Program-made: the position numbers and the translations under genes
The notes under the pieces: generated by a model
Told to the model about the DNA's origin: nothing
The model's database searches: none
Seen by the model: only the letters and a program-made list of their open reading frames with translations
Origin: Candidatus Merdivicinus excrementipullorum
Lineage (GTDB): Bacteria > Bacillota > Clostridia > Oscillospirales > Ruminococcaceae
DNA: 64,000 nucleotides
Direction of reading: 5' to 3'
NCBI GenBank assembly: GCA_018716725.1
Contig: DVJP01000039.1
Location: 1 to 64,000 of the forward strand
Shown here: positions 16,156-25,060 of the stretch, piece by piece
Layout: every line of letters begins with the position of its first letter
Position numbering within the stretch: the first letter of the stretch is position 1

Positions 16156-18504
16156 TTACTGATGGAGCGTTGCCTGGATGGTTTGTCCTTCCCCATCCCG
16201 CAGTTCCCGTTTTGCATCGTCCCAGGAGAGATTTTTCACCGTATAGCCGCCGGTTTCATAGCCGTAGCCGTCCCCATCGTCGCTGTACAGCTGGAATTCC
16301 GCGTCCGCGCCGGGATACACATGGTATTCCACTTCCGTCTCCGAAAGCTCCCCGGTATGCTGGAGGGGCTGCGCCATAGGCAGAATGCTGCCCGCTTTTA
16401 CAAAAAGCGGGATCCGGTCCAGGCCCGCTTGGGCGAACACCGTCTGGCCGCCCCGGTATTTTTCATCGGTATAAAAATCGTACCAGTCGCAGCCCGCAGG
16501 CAGATAAACCAGCCGACCCTTTTTCTCCACGTTTAACGGCATGGAATGGGCGCCGTAGTACATAGGCTCCGTAATGGGGCAAACCAAAATACTGCTCCCG
16601 AACATGTACTCGTCTTTGATGTCCAAAGCCTTTTCATCCTGGGGAAAATCAAAGGCCAGCATCCGCATCATGGTGCTGTCGTCCTTCCACACCTTCCCGG
16701 CCCAGGAATAAATGTAGGGCAGCAGCCGGTAACGGAGCTGGACGGCGGCCTTCAATGCCTCATAAAAAGGTTCGCCTTCCTCCCCGAACTGCCAGATTTC
16801 CCGGCGGAAATCGGTGCCGTGGCTGCGGAAAACCGGCAGGAAAACCCCGTACTGGAACCAGCGGGTGAACAGCTCCCGGTAGCCCAGATCCGCCGTCCCT
16901 TCATTATAATCCCCGTTCCAGAACCACTGGGTCCCTTTTCGGACGAAAAACGCGCCGATGTCCAGGGTCCAGTAGGGGAAACCGGAAGCACAGAAATTCA
17001 AGCCCGCCGGGATCTGCCGCTTTAAGGTTTCCCAGGAAGCATAGGTGTCCCCGGACCACAGAATCACGCCGTACCGCTGGCCGCCGGTATAGGTATTGCG
17101 GGTCAGGTTGACGACCCGCTTGCCGCTTCCCGTGCCCCGCTGGCCCTCATACATCGTCTGGGCATGGGCCAGGCCGTAGGCGTTCATCCGGTCCTGGGGC
17201 AGGTATTTGGAGGCGGTGTCCGCAAATTCGTGGTACATGGCGGAAGGCTCCGGCTTCATCTGCCGGCCCCATTCCGGGGTGAAGGGCTCGCAGGAATCGC
17301 ACCACCAGGCATCAACGCCCTTGTCAAAAAGCCCTTCCCTGGCCTGCTTCCAGTAAAGCTCCCGGGCTTTGGGGTTGAAGGCGTCATAAATCTCGCTGGC
17401 CGGGAGCAGGAGCTGCTGTTCGGAAAATTCCCGGTAATTGTCCGTCCCCTCCCGCATATTGGGCCAAATGGAGATCATGAAATGGGCGTTATTCTCATGG
17501 AGCTTGTCCGTCATTTCCTTGGGATTGGGGAACCGTTCCGGGTCAAAGGTTTTCTGCCCCCACTGGTCCCCGGTCCAGGAGCACCAGTCCAGCACAATGC
17601 CGTCCAAGCCGATGCCCCTGCGCCGGTATTCCGCCACAATATTCAAAATTTCCTCCTGGGTTTCGTACCGTTCCTGGGACTGGATAAACCCGAAGGCCCA
17701 CCGGGGAAGCATGGACGCTTTGCCGGTCAAAAGCCGGTACCCCTTGACAACGCCGTCCAGATTGTCCCCCCGGATAAAGTAAAAATCCATCTGCCGGTCC
17801 GCTTCCGTGTAAAAATAGGAGCCATACTGGGTGTCGCTGAACACGGCGGGGCTGCCGGTGGCGAACAACAGCCCGTAATTCTTGCTGGAAACGAAAAACG
17901 GGATGGCAATTTTTAAGTTGGCCTGATGCAGGTACTGGGTGGAACCCCGCAGGTTCAAAAGTCCCTCTTCCGCCTGGCCCAGGCCGTAAATCCGCTCGTC
18001 CGGCTGGAACTCCAGGGAAAGCCTAGTGTGGTAGAGCTTTTTATCGAATACGGAAGAAACCTCCTTGATGACCCTTTTGACGCCGTCCGGCGTGTCAATT
18101 TCCTGGTACTTGGTGTTTTCATCTACCACGGACCGGTAAGCGTCAAATTCATCCAGCGCCTTGCTTTCGCTCCCGGCTTCCGCCAGAAGGAGCCGGCCGG
18201 TTTCATCCCGGTAGGTAAAAGAGCCGGTCTTTTTGCTGATTTCCACTGTGAGCTTGGGCAGGGTTACTTGAATCAAATCGCCGGTATCTTCATAGCTCCA
18301 TTCCGCAAACTGGCCCTGGAAAAGGATTCCCTCCCCCGGCTCCGCCGCCAGTTCTTTTCCCTGCTCCACGCAGCTGACGCGGACAATGGATTCCGTCTGG
18401 GGCGCTAAACGGGTAACACCCCAATCCGAATACAGAAACAGCGCGTTTTCCCTCCGTTCCGCGCCGGTAATGGCCTGGGATTTTCGCAATTCCGGATTCA
18501 TCAT
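16156..18504 (-). CDS. GH31 glycosidase (alpha-xylosidase/alpha-glucosidase type)
   Basis: A 782-residue intracellular retaining glycosidase. It has an N-terminal beta-sandwich (to about 230), a TIM barrel holding IVLDWCSWTGDQWG, the nucleophile segment DAWWCDSCEPF and the acid/base segment LWSGDTYASW, then C-terminal sandwich domains from about 600. No signal peptide is seen. The start at 18504 has AGGAG 9 nt upstream; an ATG three codons earlier abuts the ribosome-binding site. The Asp-Ser-Cys-Glu-Pro form of the nucleophile loop resembles the xylosidase-like branch, but alpha-glucosidase or transferase activity is possible. It heads the operon with the amidohydrolase and SGNH genes. Confidence 0.9.
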   Translation of the reverse strand: MMNPELRKSQAITGAERRENALFLYSDWGVTRLAPQTESIVRVSCVEQGKELAAEPGEGILFQGQFAEWSYEDTGDLIQVTLPKLTVEISKKTGSFTYRDETGRLLLAEAGSESKALDEFDAYRSVVDENTKYQEIDTPDGVKRVIKEVSSVFDKKLYHTRLSLEFQPDERIYGLGQAEEGLLNLRGSTQYLHQANLKIAIPFFVSSKNYGLLFATGSPAVFSDTQYGSYFYTEADRQMDFYFIRGDNLDGVVKGYRLLTGKASMLPRWAFGFIQSQERYETQEEILNIVAEYRRRGIGLDGIVLDWCSWTGDQWGQKTFDPERFPNPKEMTDKLHENNAHFMISIWPNMREGTDNYREFSEQQLLLPASEIYDAFNPKARELYWKQAREGLFDKGVDAWWCDSCEPFTPEWGRQMKPEPSAMYHEFADTASKYLPQDRMNAYGLAHAQTMYEGQRGTGSGKRVVNLTRNTYTGGQRYGVILWSGDTYASWETLKRQIPAGLNFCASGFPYWTLDIGAFFVRKGTQWFWNGDYNEGTADLGYRELFTRWFQYGVFLPVFRSHGTDFRREIWQFGEEGEPFYEALKAAVQLRYRLLPYIYSWAGKVWKDDSTMMRMLAFDFPQDEKALDIKDEYMFGSSILVCPITEPMYYGAHSMPLNVEKKGRLVYLPAGCDWYDFYTDEKYRGGQTVFAQAGLDRIPLFVKAGSILPMAQPLQHTGELSETEVEYHVYPGADAEFQLYSDDGDGYGYETGGYTVKNLSWDDAKRELRDGEGQTIQATLHQ

Positions 18505-18574
18505 GGCTAACATCTCCTTTTGCTTTTTCCCGCATAGGAAAATTACTCCTCCGGCATTTCGCCGGGATGATTTC

Positions 18575-18603
18575 AGTATAATACAGAACCCGCTGCAAAT
18601 CAA
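18575..18603 (-). promoter_or_regulatory. promoter of the GH31 operon
   Basis: On the minus strand TTGATT (18598–18603) and TATACT (18575–18580) are 17 bp apart. A CCGGC/GCCGG hairpin follows in the short leader. Confidence 0.7.
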
Positions 18604-18638
18604 CGCCGTTTTCAATAAAATTTCATATAGTTGCATGC

Positions 18639-18679
18639 AAAAAAAGCCTGTTCCGGCACAATTGTCAGAACAGACTTTA
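18639..18679 (-). terminator. terminator of the phnX operon
   Basis: On the minus strand a long stem around CTGTTC/GAACAG (with G·U pairs, AGTCTGTTCTG against CGGAACAGGCT) is followed by seven Ts. Confidence 0.85.
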
Positions 18680-18714
18680 GAAACAGGTTTCCTGATTCTG
18701 CGGCGCTTTCACCG

Positions 18715-19554
18715 TCAGGAATTGAATTTCTTTTTGATCTGGACAAAGATTCGCTCAATCAGATAGGCAATGGCAAAAACAAGGAGAATGGCGGTGCCGG
18801 CGGTGCCGTAATCATAGCCCTGCAGGCTGCTGGAGATGACGAAGCCGACGCCGCCTGCGCCTACCATACCCAGGATGGCGCATTCGGAAAAGTTGGTTTC
18901 CAGCCGCATCCCCACCCAGGCAACAATCTGGGACAGGGACCCCGGCAGAATGGCGTTGCAGAAAATGCTCAGCCGGGTAGTGCCGGTAGCTTCCAGGGCC
19001 TCAATGGTTTCCTCGGGGATGCTTTCAAAGCTTTGGGCAAAGGAACGGGTAAAAAAGGCGGTGGTGTGGACGCAAAGCCCCGCCACGCCGGCTTCCGGGC
19101 CCATTCCCAGGCAGACCAGCATGAGCAGCACCCAGATGGGGGTGGGCACTGCCCGCAGGAAGGTGAAAAAGGACTGGACAATGGTGGATAACAGCGGTTT
19201 CCGGAACACGTTTTTGGCCGCCAGCATCCCAAAAAGGATGCCTAAGACCAGGCTGTACAGCAAAGACAGCACAGCAATGGAAACGGTTTCCAAAAGGGAG
19301 CTGCCGATTAAATCCATTTTGGAGAAATCCAGGTGGGCCAGCTTCCAGAACACGGTGCCAATGTCCGGCACCCGGGAAAGGAGCTTTCCCCAGTCGATTT
19401 GCAGGTAGAGAAGGCTTAAGACAGTCAGAACGGCGGTGCCGAGCAAAAACCAGGCGAGGGTCCGGTTCTTATCCTTGCAGGCAACGGGGATCCGTTTGGT
19501 TTTTCCGGAAACTCCTGCCGCCATGCGGCTGTTTTCCAGGGACAAATCGTTCAT
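18715..19554 (-). CDS. phnE: phosphonate ABC transporter permease (second PhnE)
   Basis: A 279-residue inner-membrane permease of the PhnE family with about six TM helices. An FSECAILGMVGAGGVGF segment is followed by the ATPase-coupling region. It is the last gene of the phnX operon and overlaps the first phnE by 4 bases. Two unequal permeases beside one PhnC and one PhnD suggest a heterodimeric channel. Together they import a phosphonate for the phnX/alcohol dehydrogenase pair. Confidence 0.93.
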   Translation of the reverse strand: MNDLSLENSRMAAGVSGKTKRIPVACKDKNRTLAWFLLGTAVLTVLSLLYLQIDWGKLLSRVPDIGTVFWKLAHLDFSKMDLIGSSLLETVSIAVLSLLYSLVLGILFGMLAAKNVFRKPLLSTIVQSFFTFLRAVPTPIWVLLMLVCLGMGPEAGVAGLCVHTTAFFTRSFAQSFESIPEETIEALEATGTTRLSIFCNAILPGSLSQIVAWVGMRLETNFSECAILGMVGAGGVGFVISSSLQGYDYGTAGTAILLVFAIAYLIERIFVQIKKKFNS

Positions 19555-20354
19555 TTTCCAAGCTCCTTTCGCAGTTTGGCGGTAATCTGGTCCACCACAA
19601 TAACCATGACGGCAATTAACAGGATAATGCTCAGGGCAATGTCATACTGAAAGCTCTTGATGTAGGAAAAGAGGGTCAAGCCCACACCGCCGCCGCCCAC
19701 CATGCCTACGATGGTGGAGGCCCGGATGTTCACCTCGATGCAGTACAGAAACCAGGAAAGGAACCCGCTCAGGCAGGAGGGCAGGATGGCCTGGGATACC
19801 CGCTGGGGAAAGGTTGCCCCCACGGCGCTGAGGCTTTCGATGCAGTCCTGGGACACATCCTCCATGGTTTCCACAAAGGCCCGCACCATAAAGGCAAAGC
19901 TGGTGATGCACAGGGCCACAAACCCGACGCCGGTGCCGATGCCCAAAGAGGAAAACAGGATAAACGCCCAAACAAGGGCCGGGATATTCCGCAGGAAGGT
20001 GGCAAAGCCCCGGACAACCTTTGCGAATTTGGGAAAAGGAGAGATTTTTTCACTGCCGAACAGCGAAACCAAAAACGCAAAGATTGCCGCGATGGCTGTG
20101 GAGGACATGGCCAGGGCCAAAGTCACTGCCACGCTGGAAAAAATGCCGGGGATTTTTTCACCGGCAGGCAGGGCCGGCGGGAAAAAGTCCTCCGTAAGGA
20201 AGCTCCAGAAGGCCTCCCCGTTGGCCAGCAGGCTTAAGGGGTTAAACTGGGTAAAAACGGTGGCGGCGGCAAACAGCGCCACGGCGATGACCAAAAACCA
20301 GGTGTACAGTTTTTTCTGCTCACGCGCAATCAAGGGAATCCTGTTTGCTTTCAT
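19551..20354 (-). CDS. phnE: phosphonate ABC transporter permease (first PhnE)
   Basis: A 267-residue PhnE-family permease. It has an N-terminal TM at about 18–35 and the signature coupling loop around STIVGMVGGGGVGLTLF. The ATG at 20354 has GGAGGT 7 nt upstream; an ATG five codons earlier overlaps that site and is unlikely. The start lies inside the 3' end of phnC (35-base overlap), so translation is tightly linked. It partners the second PhnE gene. Confidence 0.93.
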   Translation of the reverse strand: MKANRIPLIAREQKKLYTWFLVIAVALFAAATVFTQFNPLSLLANGEAFWSFLTEDFFPPALPAGEKIPGIFSSVAVTLALAMSSTAIAAIFAFLVSLFGSEKISPFPKFAKVVRGFATFLRNIPALVWAFILFSSLGIGTGVGFVALCITSFAFMVRAFVETMEDVSQDCIESLSAVGATFPQRVSQAILPSCLSGFLSWFLYCIEVNIRASTIVGMVGGGGVGLTLFSYIKSFQYDIALSIILLIAVMVIVVDQITAKLRKELGK

Positions 20355-21129
20355 CCGCCGCACCTCCAATCATCAGGTTTTCACAGCCGGTGCCGTAAAT
20401 CTTCTCAATCTCTTTCTGGGTCAGCTCCTGAGGCGGGCCGTCAAAGACGATTTCCCCCTTGGACAGGCCGATAATCCGGGTGGAATACTTTAAGGCCACA
20501 TCCAGCTGGTGCAGGTTGACAATGCAGGCGATATTGCGCTTGCGGGTCATGTCGTGGAGCAGGTCCATAATGGTTTTGGCGCTGGAGGGGTCCAGGGACG
20601 CAATAGGCTCGTCGCAGAGGAGCAGCTTGGGGTTCTGGTTAATGGCCCGGGCAATGCCCACCCGCTGCTTCTGGCCGCCGGAAAGGTCGGAGGCCCGGTT
20701 GTAGCTGTACTGCTTCATGCCCATTTCCTCCAAAAGGTCCAGGGCGGCCTGCTTATCCTGCTCGCTGTACAGGCCGAAAATCCCTTTGGGGCCGGACATA
20801 TAGCCCAAACGCCCGTGGAGCACGTTTTGCAGGACGGAAAGGCTGTAGACCAGGTTGTAATTCTGGAAGATCATCCCCACCTTGTGGCGCATGTCCCGCA
20901 GGGCCTTGCCCCGCAGCTGGCTCACCGCCTGGCCGTCCAGGTAAACGTCCCCCTTGGAAATGGGGATCAGCCGGTTAATGGCCCGCAGCAGGGTGGATTT
21001 GCCCGAACCGGAGGGGCCGATGACGGAGATAAACTCCCCTTCCTCCACGGTGAAGGATACATTTTGCAGCGCATGAACGCCGTTTGGATAGTTTTTCGTC
21101 ACATTCCGAAATCGTAAAATTGGTTCCAT
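20320..21129 (-). CDS. phnC: phosphonate ABC transporter ATPase
   Basis: A 269-residue ABC ATPase that powers phosphonate uptake. Walker A is GPSGSGKST, the Q-loop is MIFQNYNLV, the signature is [12 protein letters not shown], Walker B is [12 protein letters not shown], and the H-loop is NLHQLDVA. GGAGGA lies 7 nt before the ATG at 21129; a TTG two codons upstream is a poor alternative. It follows phnD by 24 bases and overlaps phnE. It is paralogous to the phnC at 26796. Confidence 0.95.
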   Translation of the reverse strand: MEPILRFRNVTKNYPNGVHALQNVSFTVEEGEFISVIGPSGSGKSTLLRAINRLIPISKGDVYLDGQAVSQLRGKALRDMRHKVGMIFQNYNLVYSLSVLQNVLHGRLGYMSGPKGIFGLYSEQDKQAALDLLEEMGMKQYSYNRASDLSGGQKQRVGIARAINQNPKLLLCDEPIASLDPSSAKTIMDLLHDMTRKRNIACIVNLHQLDVALKYSTRIIGLSKGEIVFDGPPQELTQKEIEKIYGTGCENLMIGGAADESKQDSLDCA

Positions 21130-21153
21130 AGACAAATCCTCCGCCGCCCTTTC

Positions 21154-22062
21154 TTATTCTTCGCCGTTAATGATCTGGTTCAATTCAATGACCGGCTCGT
21201 AGTCGCTGATGTCGCAGGCCACAAAGCGCGCGCCTTCATTTTTAATTACTTCGGTAAAATAGGTTTCGTTGTCGTAAGAAACCAGGAAGTCCTGGAGTTT
21301 CCGGCGGGTTTCCTCATCCACATGCTTGCCCACAACCATGGCCTCCGAAGGGATGGCGTCGGACTCATGGATGATTTTTACATCGTCGGCGGAAGCGTTG
21401 CCGGCGGCAATTTCCGATTCCAGGATCTGGTCGGAAATGGGGGCCACGTCCACGTCCCCTTTGATGACCGCCTGCAAACCGGCCTGGTGCTTGCCGGAAT
21501 AGCTTACCGCTTCAAAAAATTCCCCGTTGGTGTGGAGCATATCCGAGTTCAAATTCTCATCCGGGAAGGCCTTGATGATTTCCGATGTGGGGAACAGGTT
21601 GCCGGAGGTGGAGTTGGGGTCCACAAAGGCGATGGTTTTCCCCTTAATATCGGTGATGGAATTGATGTCGTCGTTTTGGCTGCTGGTAATCAGCAGGGAA
21701 TGGTAAACGGCTTTGTCCGGATCGCCGTCGTCCGCTTTCATGACAATAGGCTCAATTCCGGCGCGCTCTACGCCTAAGGCCAGGTTCAGGCCCCCGAGAT
21801 AGGCCATATCCGCTTTCCCGGTCCGCAGGGCCTCAATAATGGCGTTGTAATCGCTGGCCTGGATTTCCTCCACTTCGCAGCCCAGCACTTCGCCCAGGTC
21901 ATCAGCCAAGCCGTTGCGGGCGTCGGCGCTCTGTTCGGTGGATTCGTTGGGCGCGTAGGCGATGGTAAAGACGTCCTCGTCGCTGGAGCCGCAGGCGGTC
22001 ATCATCCCGGCGGACAAAATACCGGCCAGGGCAAGGCTTATGAGTTTTCCAATCTGTTTCAT
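21154..22062 (-). CDS. phnD: phosphonate-binding lipoprotein
   Basis: A 302-residue PhnD-family periplasmic-type binding protein held to the membrane as a lipoprotein. The signal peptide ends in the lipobox MTAC with Cys24. The family pattern of anion-binding residues is seen around YAPNESTEQ, MAYLGGLNLAL, FVDPNSTSGNLFP and YSGKHQAGLQAV. It delivers substrate to the PhnE/PhnE/PhnC importer just downstream. It is only distantly like the second PhnD (25671), so the two operons probably differ in substrate preference. Confidence 0.93.
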   Translation of the reverse strand: MKQIGKLISLALAGILSAGMMTACGSSDEDVFTIAYAPNESTEQSADARNGLADDLGEVLGCEVEEIQASDYNAIIEALRTGKADMAYLGGLNLALGVERAGIEPIVMKADDGDPDKAVYHSLLITSSQNDDINSITDIKGKTIAFVDPNSTSGNLFPTSEIIKAFPDENLNSDMLHTNGEFFEAVSYSGKHQAGLQAVIKGDVDVAPISDQILESEIAAGNASADDVKIIHESDAIPSEAMVVGKHVDEETRRKLQDFLVSYDNETYFTEVIKNEGARFVACDISDYEPVIELNQIINGEE

Positions 22063-22083
22063 ATCGCTTTACTCCTATATAAA

Positions 22084-23208
22084 TCAATAGATGGAACGAA
22101 GGATTTCCAAAATAATCTGCTCATTGAGTTCATGGGGGTTGTTGTCGGCTCGGCCCTTGGTCATGCCAAGCTTTGCCAGCTCCGGAAGATCCTCCTCTTT
22201 TGCGCCCCATTCCCCCAAAGAGGAGGGAAGGCCGGCTTTTTTGAGAAGCTCCCGGACCCGGGGGCCGACATCATCCAGGCTGTCCAGGCGCAGAGCATGG
22301 AGCAGGGCCGGAAGGTCCTCAATCATGGGGGCGTTGAGCCGCATAACAGGCGCAAGCAGCATGCTGACCGCAGCGCCGTGGGGGATATTGTACCGCATGG
22401 TCAGGGGATAGGAAATGGAGTGGCAGGCGGTGGTTTTGGTGTTGCTGAAGGCCATCCCCGCCAGCATGCTCCCCTGTGCCATGCTCAGATGGGCCTCCGG
22501 GCAGCCGTCAACCAGCCGGTCCATATCTTTCATAATAATGTCCACCGCCCGGAGGGCCAGCCCTTTGGAAACGGTGTTGGAGGCTTTGGCCCAATAGCTT
22601 TCCACAGCGTGGGCCACTGCGTCCAGGCCGGAGGAAACCGCCAGGGAAACCGGCATCCCCGCCGCCAAAGACGGGTCTACCAGGGCCGCATAGGCGTAGT
22701 TCTCCTTGGATTCCACCGAGAGCTTGGCGTTTTTGTCCGGGTCCCAGATGGTGGCCCAGCAGGTCACCTCGCTGCCGGTCCCGGCGGTGGTGGGAATGCC
22801 GATCCAGCGGGCGGCAGGGGATGGCAGTGTTTTTTCCCGGATGGCGGCGCGAAGCTCCTCTTCGGAGGAAATGTCCGCCCCGTAAAGGCAGCAGAGGGAT
22901 TTCCCCACGTCCAGGATGCTGCCGCCTCCTATTGCCACCACAGCCGCAGGTTTTAACTCCCGGGTCTGCCGGTAGGTTTCAAAAAGCTGCCCCACCGTGG
23001 GATTGGAAGCCTGGAAACAGTAAGGCGTCGCCTGAAAATCCCGGCTGGAAAGCAAGCCCGCAAATTCCTCCCGTTCCAGCAAAGCGTTATTCCAAACCAG
23101 CAGCAGGACGTTTTTGCCCTGGGCCCCCATTTGCCGCAGCACATCGGCGGTTTCCGCCGCCGCGCCGTCTCCAACAACGGTATGTACCGGATTCCAAAAC
23201 TGATCCAT
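22084..23208 (-). CDS. iron-dependent alcohol dehydrogenase, phosphonoacetaldehyde reductase-like
   Basis: A 374-residue group III (Fe2+) alcohol dehydrogenase. The NAD(P) site is VAIGGGSILDVGKS, followed by GIPTTAGTGSEVT. Likely metal ligands lie in LDAVAHAVESYW, TACHSISYPL and NIPHGAA. Its ATG shares one base with the phnX stop (TAATG), so the two enzymes are made together. Two roles are possible. It may interconvert 2-hydroxyethylphosphonate and phosphonoacetaldehyde, feeding PhnX, or it may reduce the acetaldehyde that PhnX releases. The first is favoured because no phnW transaminase is present and the family includes phosphonoacetaldehyde reductases. Confidence 0.85.
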   Translation of the reverse strand: MDQFWNPVHTVVGDGAAAETADVLRQMGAQGKNVLLLVWNNALLEREEFAGLLSSRDFQATPYCFQASNPTVGQLFETYRQTRELKPAAVVAIGGGSILDVGKSLCCLYGADISSEEELRAAIREKTLPSPAARWIGIPTTAGTGSEVTCWATIWDPDKNAKLSVESKENYAYAALVDPSLAAGMPVSLAVSSGLDAVAHAVESYWAKASNTVSKGLALRAVDIIMKDMDRLVDGCPEAHLSMAQGSMLAGMAFSNTKTTACHSISYPLTMRYNIPHGAAVSMLLAPVMRLNAPMIEDLPALLHALRLDSLDDVGPRVRELLKKAGLPSSLGEWGAKEEDLPELAKLGMTKGRADNNPHELNEQIILEILRSIY

Positions 23209-24017
23209 TATTTGCTCGCCTCCTCTGCCAGACGGCGGTTAAGCTCCTCAATTGCCGCGGGAAGCTCGGAAATGCTGTCGATGACCAGATCCGCGCCGGC
23301 TTCCAGGTATTTGGCCCTCACTTCCTGCTTGCGCTTTTCCAGTTCCCCGGCAGGCATGGCTTTGTATTCCTCCTCCGTCAGACCCAGCAGGTTGGAGCCG
23401 GTCAGGATGCCGATGCTCCAGGCTCCGGCGTTGACGCCCTCTTTCATATCAATAATGGTGTCGCCCACCTTGACCACATGCTTGGGCGGGTAAACGTTCA
23501 GCTGGCGCATGCATTCAAAAAGCATAAAGGGGGTGGGGCGGGCGGCTCCCGTAACATCCGGGGTCACCACGCAGTCGGGAGAATAGCCGCCTTCTTTTGC
23601 CGCCGGGATCACCCGCTCCATCATCTGGCTGGTGTAGCCGGTGGTAGAACCGATTTTGATCCCCATTTCCCGCAGCTTGGCGACTGCCTCCACCGTTCCC
23701 GGAATCGGCGCGCTGTATTCCGCAACCACGTCAAAAAGGTTCGCTTCAAAAGCTTCATAGAGACGTTCCACATCCGCTTCGTCCCATTCCCGGCCCATGA
23801 CAGCCTTCCACCGGGCTGTGCCGCTTTCCGTGGAAAGGAGGGAGCGGATGTGTCCTTTTTTCTCCATGCCCATAAAGGCGTTGATCTCCTGTCTGGTAAA
23901 ATGGATCCCTTCCCGGGCGAAGGTCCGTTCAAATACGACGGCGGGCGCGGAAGAACCGTAATCCACGGTGGTGCCTGCCCAGTCGAATACCGCTAATTCT
24001 ATCTGTTTCTGACTCAT
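23208..24017 (-). CDS. phnX: phosphonoacetaldehyde hydrolase (phosphonatase)
   Basis: A 269-residue HAD-superfamily enzyme that cleaves the C-P bond of phosphonoacetaldehyde to acetaldehyde and phosphate. The nucleophile is Asp12 in VFDWAGTTVD, and the Schiff-base lysine of the cap is Lys53 in MGMEKKGH. The STTGYT and KVGDTIIDMKEG segments complete the active site. GAGGT lies 7 nt before the ATG at 24017; an upstream in-frame start runs through the promoter. It is first in the operon phnX-adh-phnD-phnC-phnE-phnE. No phnW, the usual source of its substrate, is in the window. Confidence 0.95.
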   Translation of the reverse strand: MSQKQIELAVFDWAGTTVDYGSSAPAVVFERTFAREGIHFTRQEINAFMGMEKKGHIRSLLSTESGTARWKAVMGREWDEADVERLYEAFEANLFDVVAEYSAPIPGTVEAVAKLREMGIKIGSTTGYTSQMMERVIPAAKEGGYSPDCVVTPDVTGAARPTPFMLFECMRQLNVYPPKHVVKVGDTIIDMKEGVNAGAWSIGILTGSNLLGLTEEEYKAMPAGELEKRKQEVRAKYLEAGADLVIDSISELPAAIEELNRRLAEEASK

Positions 24018-24074
24018 ACTGCATACCTCGCTTATATTTGCGTTTTTTTCTTTCTTTTTGCCGTTTACAATATC

Positions 24075-24102
24075 ATTATACAGCAAATAACAGCATTCAA
24101 AA
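24075..24102 (-). promoter_or_regulatory. phnX operon promoter and candidate operator
   Basis: On the minus strand TATAAT is at 24075–24080, with a weak -35 TTTTGA (24097–24102) 16 bp away. The spacer holds TGCTGTTATTTGC (24083–24095), which differs by one base from TGCTGTTATATGC in the promoter of the opposite phn operon. Confidence 0.65.
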
Positions 24103-24176
24103 GCAACTGCAAGTAATATTGATGCAAAATTCTTGTGAAGCAAACGGGCGTTTCCCTCACAAAAGCTTTACAAAAC

Positions 24177-24209
24177 AAAAAAAGCGCGGGATGCCAAAGC
24201 ATCCCGCGC
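24177..24209 (-). terminator. terminator of the DeoR-family gene
   Basis: A perfect 11-bp stem GCGCGGGATGC/GCATCCCGCGC with a 4-nt loop, followed on the minus strand by seven Ts. It separates the regulator from the phnX operon. Confidence 0.95.
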
Positions 24210-24219
24210 CAGCGCAGCT

Positions 24220-24978
24220 CTATTCAATTGAAATCCCGCATTTCCGGTACCGTTCCCGGGTTTCCGGGGATACATGCCCATCCATTACCAGCCGGTGGAC
24301 CTGCCCCGGGGACAGGACCGCTTTTTTGGAACGCTTGCCCAGCTTGCTGGAATCCATGACCGCGATGACCTGGGTGGAACAGGCGGCCAGGGTTTGGATG
24401 ACGCCGATTTCCCACAGGCGGAAATCCGTATAGCCGTCCAATTCATTCACTGCGTTAATGGACAGGAAACAGATGTCCGGGTAATAGGAAGCGAATTCCT
24501 TCTCGCAGGCGCTCCCGTAGGTGGAATGTTCGACAGGGTCCACATCCCCGCCAACCAGCGTGAGGCGTATCCCGGCGTTTTTCATCAGCTCCTCCGCAGC
24601 CGCCAGGTTATTGGTCACGACCGTAATCCCCTCGCAGGTCCGGGCGATTTCCTGGGCCAGCACAGTGTTGGTAGTGCCGGAATTTAAAGCAATGACGTTG
24701 CCCCGCCGGATGTAGGCCGCCGCCTTGCGGGCCGCTTCTTTTTTTAATTCTTCGTGGATCACCTCCCTGGCCGAAAACCCGGCCACGGAAAGGAACTGTT
24801 CCGGCAGACAGGCTCCGCCGTGGACGCATTTTAACAGCCCTTCCTGCTCCATTGCTCTCAAATCCCGCCGGGCAGTATCCACGGAAACCTGTAATCCCCC
24901 GCTGATCTCCCCAACCTTCACCGTCCCTTTTTGCTGGAGCCTTTTGGCAATCCATTCCATCCGTTCATTTTGCAGCAT
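24220..24978 (-). CDS. DeoR-family transcriptional regulator of the phosphonate island
   Basis: A 252-residue regulator. The N-terminal helix-turn-helix (about 5–55) has VSVDTARRDLRAMEQEGLLKCVHGGA, typical of the DeoR fold. The C-terminal sugar-phosphate-binding domain shows IALNSGTTN, VTNNLAAAEEL and GGDVDPVEHSTYG. Such domains bind phosphorylated sugars or similar anions. The gene stands between the two divergent phn operons, with its own promoter (TATAAT at 25061–25066) and terminator, so control of both operons is the natural inference. An effector such as ribose phosphate or a phosphonate intermediate is plausible. It is not a PhnF/GntR protein. Confidence 0.9.
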   Translation of the reverse strand: MLQNERMEWIAKRLQQKGTVKVGEISGGLQVSVDTARRDLRAMEQEGLLKCVHGGACLPEQFLSVAGFSAREVIHEELKKEAARKAAAYIRRGNVIALNSGTTNTVLAQEIARTCEGITVVTNNLAAAEELMKNAGIRLTLVGGDVDPVEHSTYGSACEKEFASYYPDICFLSINAVNELDGYTDFRLWEIGVIQTLAACSTQVIAVMDSSKLGKRSKKAVLSPGQVHRLVMDGHVSPETRERYRKCGISIE

Positions 24979-25060
24979 AGCCGCCCGTCCCCTTCCTAAC
25001 GTCCGATATTTTTTCCAAAGGCCCTTCGCTCTAATCAGGCCGCAGTACCGTTTTGTTTCT

